DNA of 64,000 bases, from contig NZ_JAUSTI010000009.1 of NCBI RefSeq assembly GCF_030812775.1, positions 62,001 through 126,000 of the forward strand. The letters are read 5' to 3'. Within the stretch, counting starts at the first letter, position 1; the number at the start of each line of letters is the position of its first letter. The translations under genes were made by a program, and so were the position numbers. Under the pieces are notes generated by a model that saw only the letters and a program-made list of their open reading frames with translations, did not search any database and was not told the origin of the DNA. Below are positions 62,823 through 64,000 of this stretch, one piece after another. This stretch comes from Paenibacillus tundrae (lineage in GTDB: Bacteria; Bacillota; Bacilli; Paenibacillales; Paenibacillaceae).

Positions 62823-64000
62823 ATGGCATCATCTAATGTAATTATTGTGGGCGGCGGTCTCGCAGGTTTGATGGCGGCGATCAAATCGGCTGAAGCCGGA
62901 GTTCATGTTCATTTATTTTCACTAGTACCCGTTAAAAGATCTCACTCCGTATGTGCCCAAGGCGGTATCAACGGTGCGGTAAATACCAAGGGTGAGGGAG
63001 ATTCTCCTTGGGTTCACTTTGACGATACGGTATATGGCGGCGACTTCCTCGCGAATCAGCCACCAGTTAAGGCGATGTGTGAAGCAGCGCCAGGCATCAT
63101 CCACTTGATGGACAGAATGGGCGTTATGTTCAACCGGACACCGGAAGGTTTGCTTGATTTCCGTCGTTTCGGAGGTACGAAGCATCACCGTACAGCATTT
63201 GCAGGAGCAACGACAGGACAACAGTTGCTCTACGCATTAGACGAGCAGGTACGTCGCTGGGAAGCAGCGGGTCTGGTTACGAAATATGAGAACTGGGAAT
63301 TCCTACAGGCTGTTATCGATGATGAAGGTGTATGCCGAGGCATTGTAGCGCAAGACCTGAAAACGATGAAGGTTCAGACCTTCCCGGCCGAAGCAGTTAT
63401 TCTTGCGAGCGGTGGCCCAGGTATCATTTTCGGTAAAACAACCAACTCCGTAATTAACACAGGTACAGCTGCAAGTGCCGTGTATCAACAAGGCGTAAAT
63501 TACGCAAACGGTGAGTTCATTCAGATTCACCCAACGGCGATTCCGGGCGATGACAAGCTTCGTCTGATGTCAGAGTCTGCGCGTGGTGAAGGTGGACGGA
63601 TCTGGACATATAAAGACGGTAAGCCATGGTACTTCCTTGAAGAGAAGTATCCATCCTATGGTAACCTTGTACCGCGTGACATCGCGACTCGTGAAATCTT
63701 CAGCGTCTGCGTAGATATGGGTCTTGGAGTCAATGGGGAGAACATGGTATACCTCGATCTGTCCCATAAAGATCCTAAAGAGCTGGATGTGAAGCTCGGT
63801 GGAATTATCGAGATTTATGAGAAATTCATGGGTGACGATCCACGTAAAATTCCAATGAAAATCTTCCCGGCAGTCCACTATTCCATGGGCGGTATGTGGG
63901 TAGATTACAACCAAATGACTAACATTCCGGGACTGTTTGCAGCCGGTGAGTGTGAGTATCAATACCACGGAGCGAACCGACTTGGTGCAAACTCTTTGGT
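62823..64000 (+). CDS. sdhA: Succinate dehydrogenase flavoprotein subunit SdhA (incomplete)
   Basis: The first 392 codons run off the window. FAD-binding GGGLAGLMAAIKSAEAG, the flavin-linking HSVCAQGGINGA (covalent FAD histidine in RSHSVCAQGG), the FIQIHPTAI and SESARGEGG active-site blocks, and HYSMGGMWVD are visible. It oxidises succinate to fumarate in the TCA cycle, and relatives also run as fumarate reductase. AAAGGAGTG precedes ATG 62823. sdhB presumably follows outside the window. Confidence 0.96.
   Translation, partial: MASSNVIIVGGGLAGLMAAIKSAEAGVHVHLFSLVPVKRSHSVCAQGGINGAVNTKGEGDSPWVHFDDTVYGGDFLANQPPVKAMCEAAPGIIHLMDRMGVMFNRTPEGLLDFRRFGGTKHHRTAFAGATTGQQLLYALDEQVRRWEAAGLVTKYENWEFLQAVIDDEGVCRGIVAQDLKTMKVQTFPAEAVILASGGPGIIFGKTTNSVINTGTAASAVYQQGVNYANGEFIQIHPTAIPGDDKLRLMSESARGEGGRIWTYKDGKPWYFLEEKYPSYGNLVPRDIATREIFSVCVDMGLGVNGENMVYLDLSHKDPKELDVKLGGIIEIYEKFMGDDPRKIPMKIFPAVHYSMGGMWVDYNQMTNIPGLFAAGECEYQYHGANRLGANSL

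Noticed and set aside
1..64000. CRISPR arrays, tRNA/rRNA genes, IS transposases, prophage genes
   Set aside because: None seen on reading both strands; repeats found are palindromic leader elements, not regularly spaced arrays.

Overview
The window looks like a chromosomal segment of a Paenibacillus or a close relative in the Bacillales. Supporting signs are a Bacillus-type replication apparatus (separate DnaB and DnaI loader proteins), a sporulation checkpoint gene (sda) downstream of DnaA boxes, HemQ/ChdC, the yutI-yuzB-yutJ and yumC-yumB core block, a SAM-I riboswitch in front of metNIQ, strong AAGGAG-type ribosome sites and frequent TTG/GTG starts. Most genes are housekeeping. No tRNA, rRNA, IS transposase, prophage or CRISPR array was seen.

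Layout. 1-8.2 kb: an incomplete gene, a thioredoxin-like protein, heme A synthase (ctaA), a HEPN protein, the riboswitch-controlled methionine importer metNIQ, a DUF2167 membrane protein and a short-chain dehydrogenase. 8.3-16.4 kb: Fe-S carriers (yutI, erpA), yuzB, an NDH-2-like flavoprotein, mqnE, a YwnB-like NAD(P)-binding protein, a GH53 galactanase, a structured GA-rich repeat, and a candidate structured RNA with its own terminator. 16.5-20.2 kb: polyphosphate synthesis and degradation (ppk, ppx), with three PhoP-box-like repeats upstream of ppk. 20.2-27 kb: a YheC/D protein, sda with its DnaA-box cluster, ferredoxin reductase and NADH dehydrogenase (yumC, yumB), hemQ and yuiB. 27.2-53.1 kb: dnaB and dnaI, normally operon partners in Bacilli, are separated here by about 23 kb. 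53.2-64 kb: a small membrane protein, trxA, uvrC, a CPBP protease, ktrB-ktrA potassium uptake, a LysR regulator and the start of sdhCA.

The 23-kb block between dnaB and dnaI is the most interesting region. It encodes a secreted GH85 endo-beta-N-acetylglucosaminidase, a YesM/YesN-type two-component system, a lipoprotein-dependent ABC importer (substrate-binding protein plus two permeases), and five cytoplasmic glycosidases: GH3, GH38, GH125, a large clan GH-A enzyme and a second GH38. Together they make a coherent proposed pathway for high-mannose N-glycans: release outside the cell, import, stepwise removal of alpha-mannose, then cleavage of the core Man-beta-1,4-GlcNAc, probably by the GH-A or the GH3 protein. 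Catabolite-repression (cre)-like sites lie upstream of both transcription directions.

A second theme is a family of palindromic repeats with ends reading TGTTCAAAAAG and CTTTTTGAACA. Two long copies (about 170-210 bp) and four short or degenerate copies were found, and each lies directly 5' of a coding sequence (erpA, ppx, hemQ, dnaB, uvrC, sdhA).
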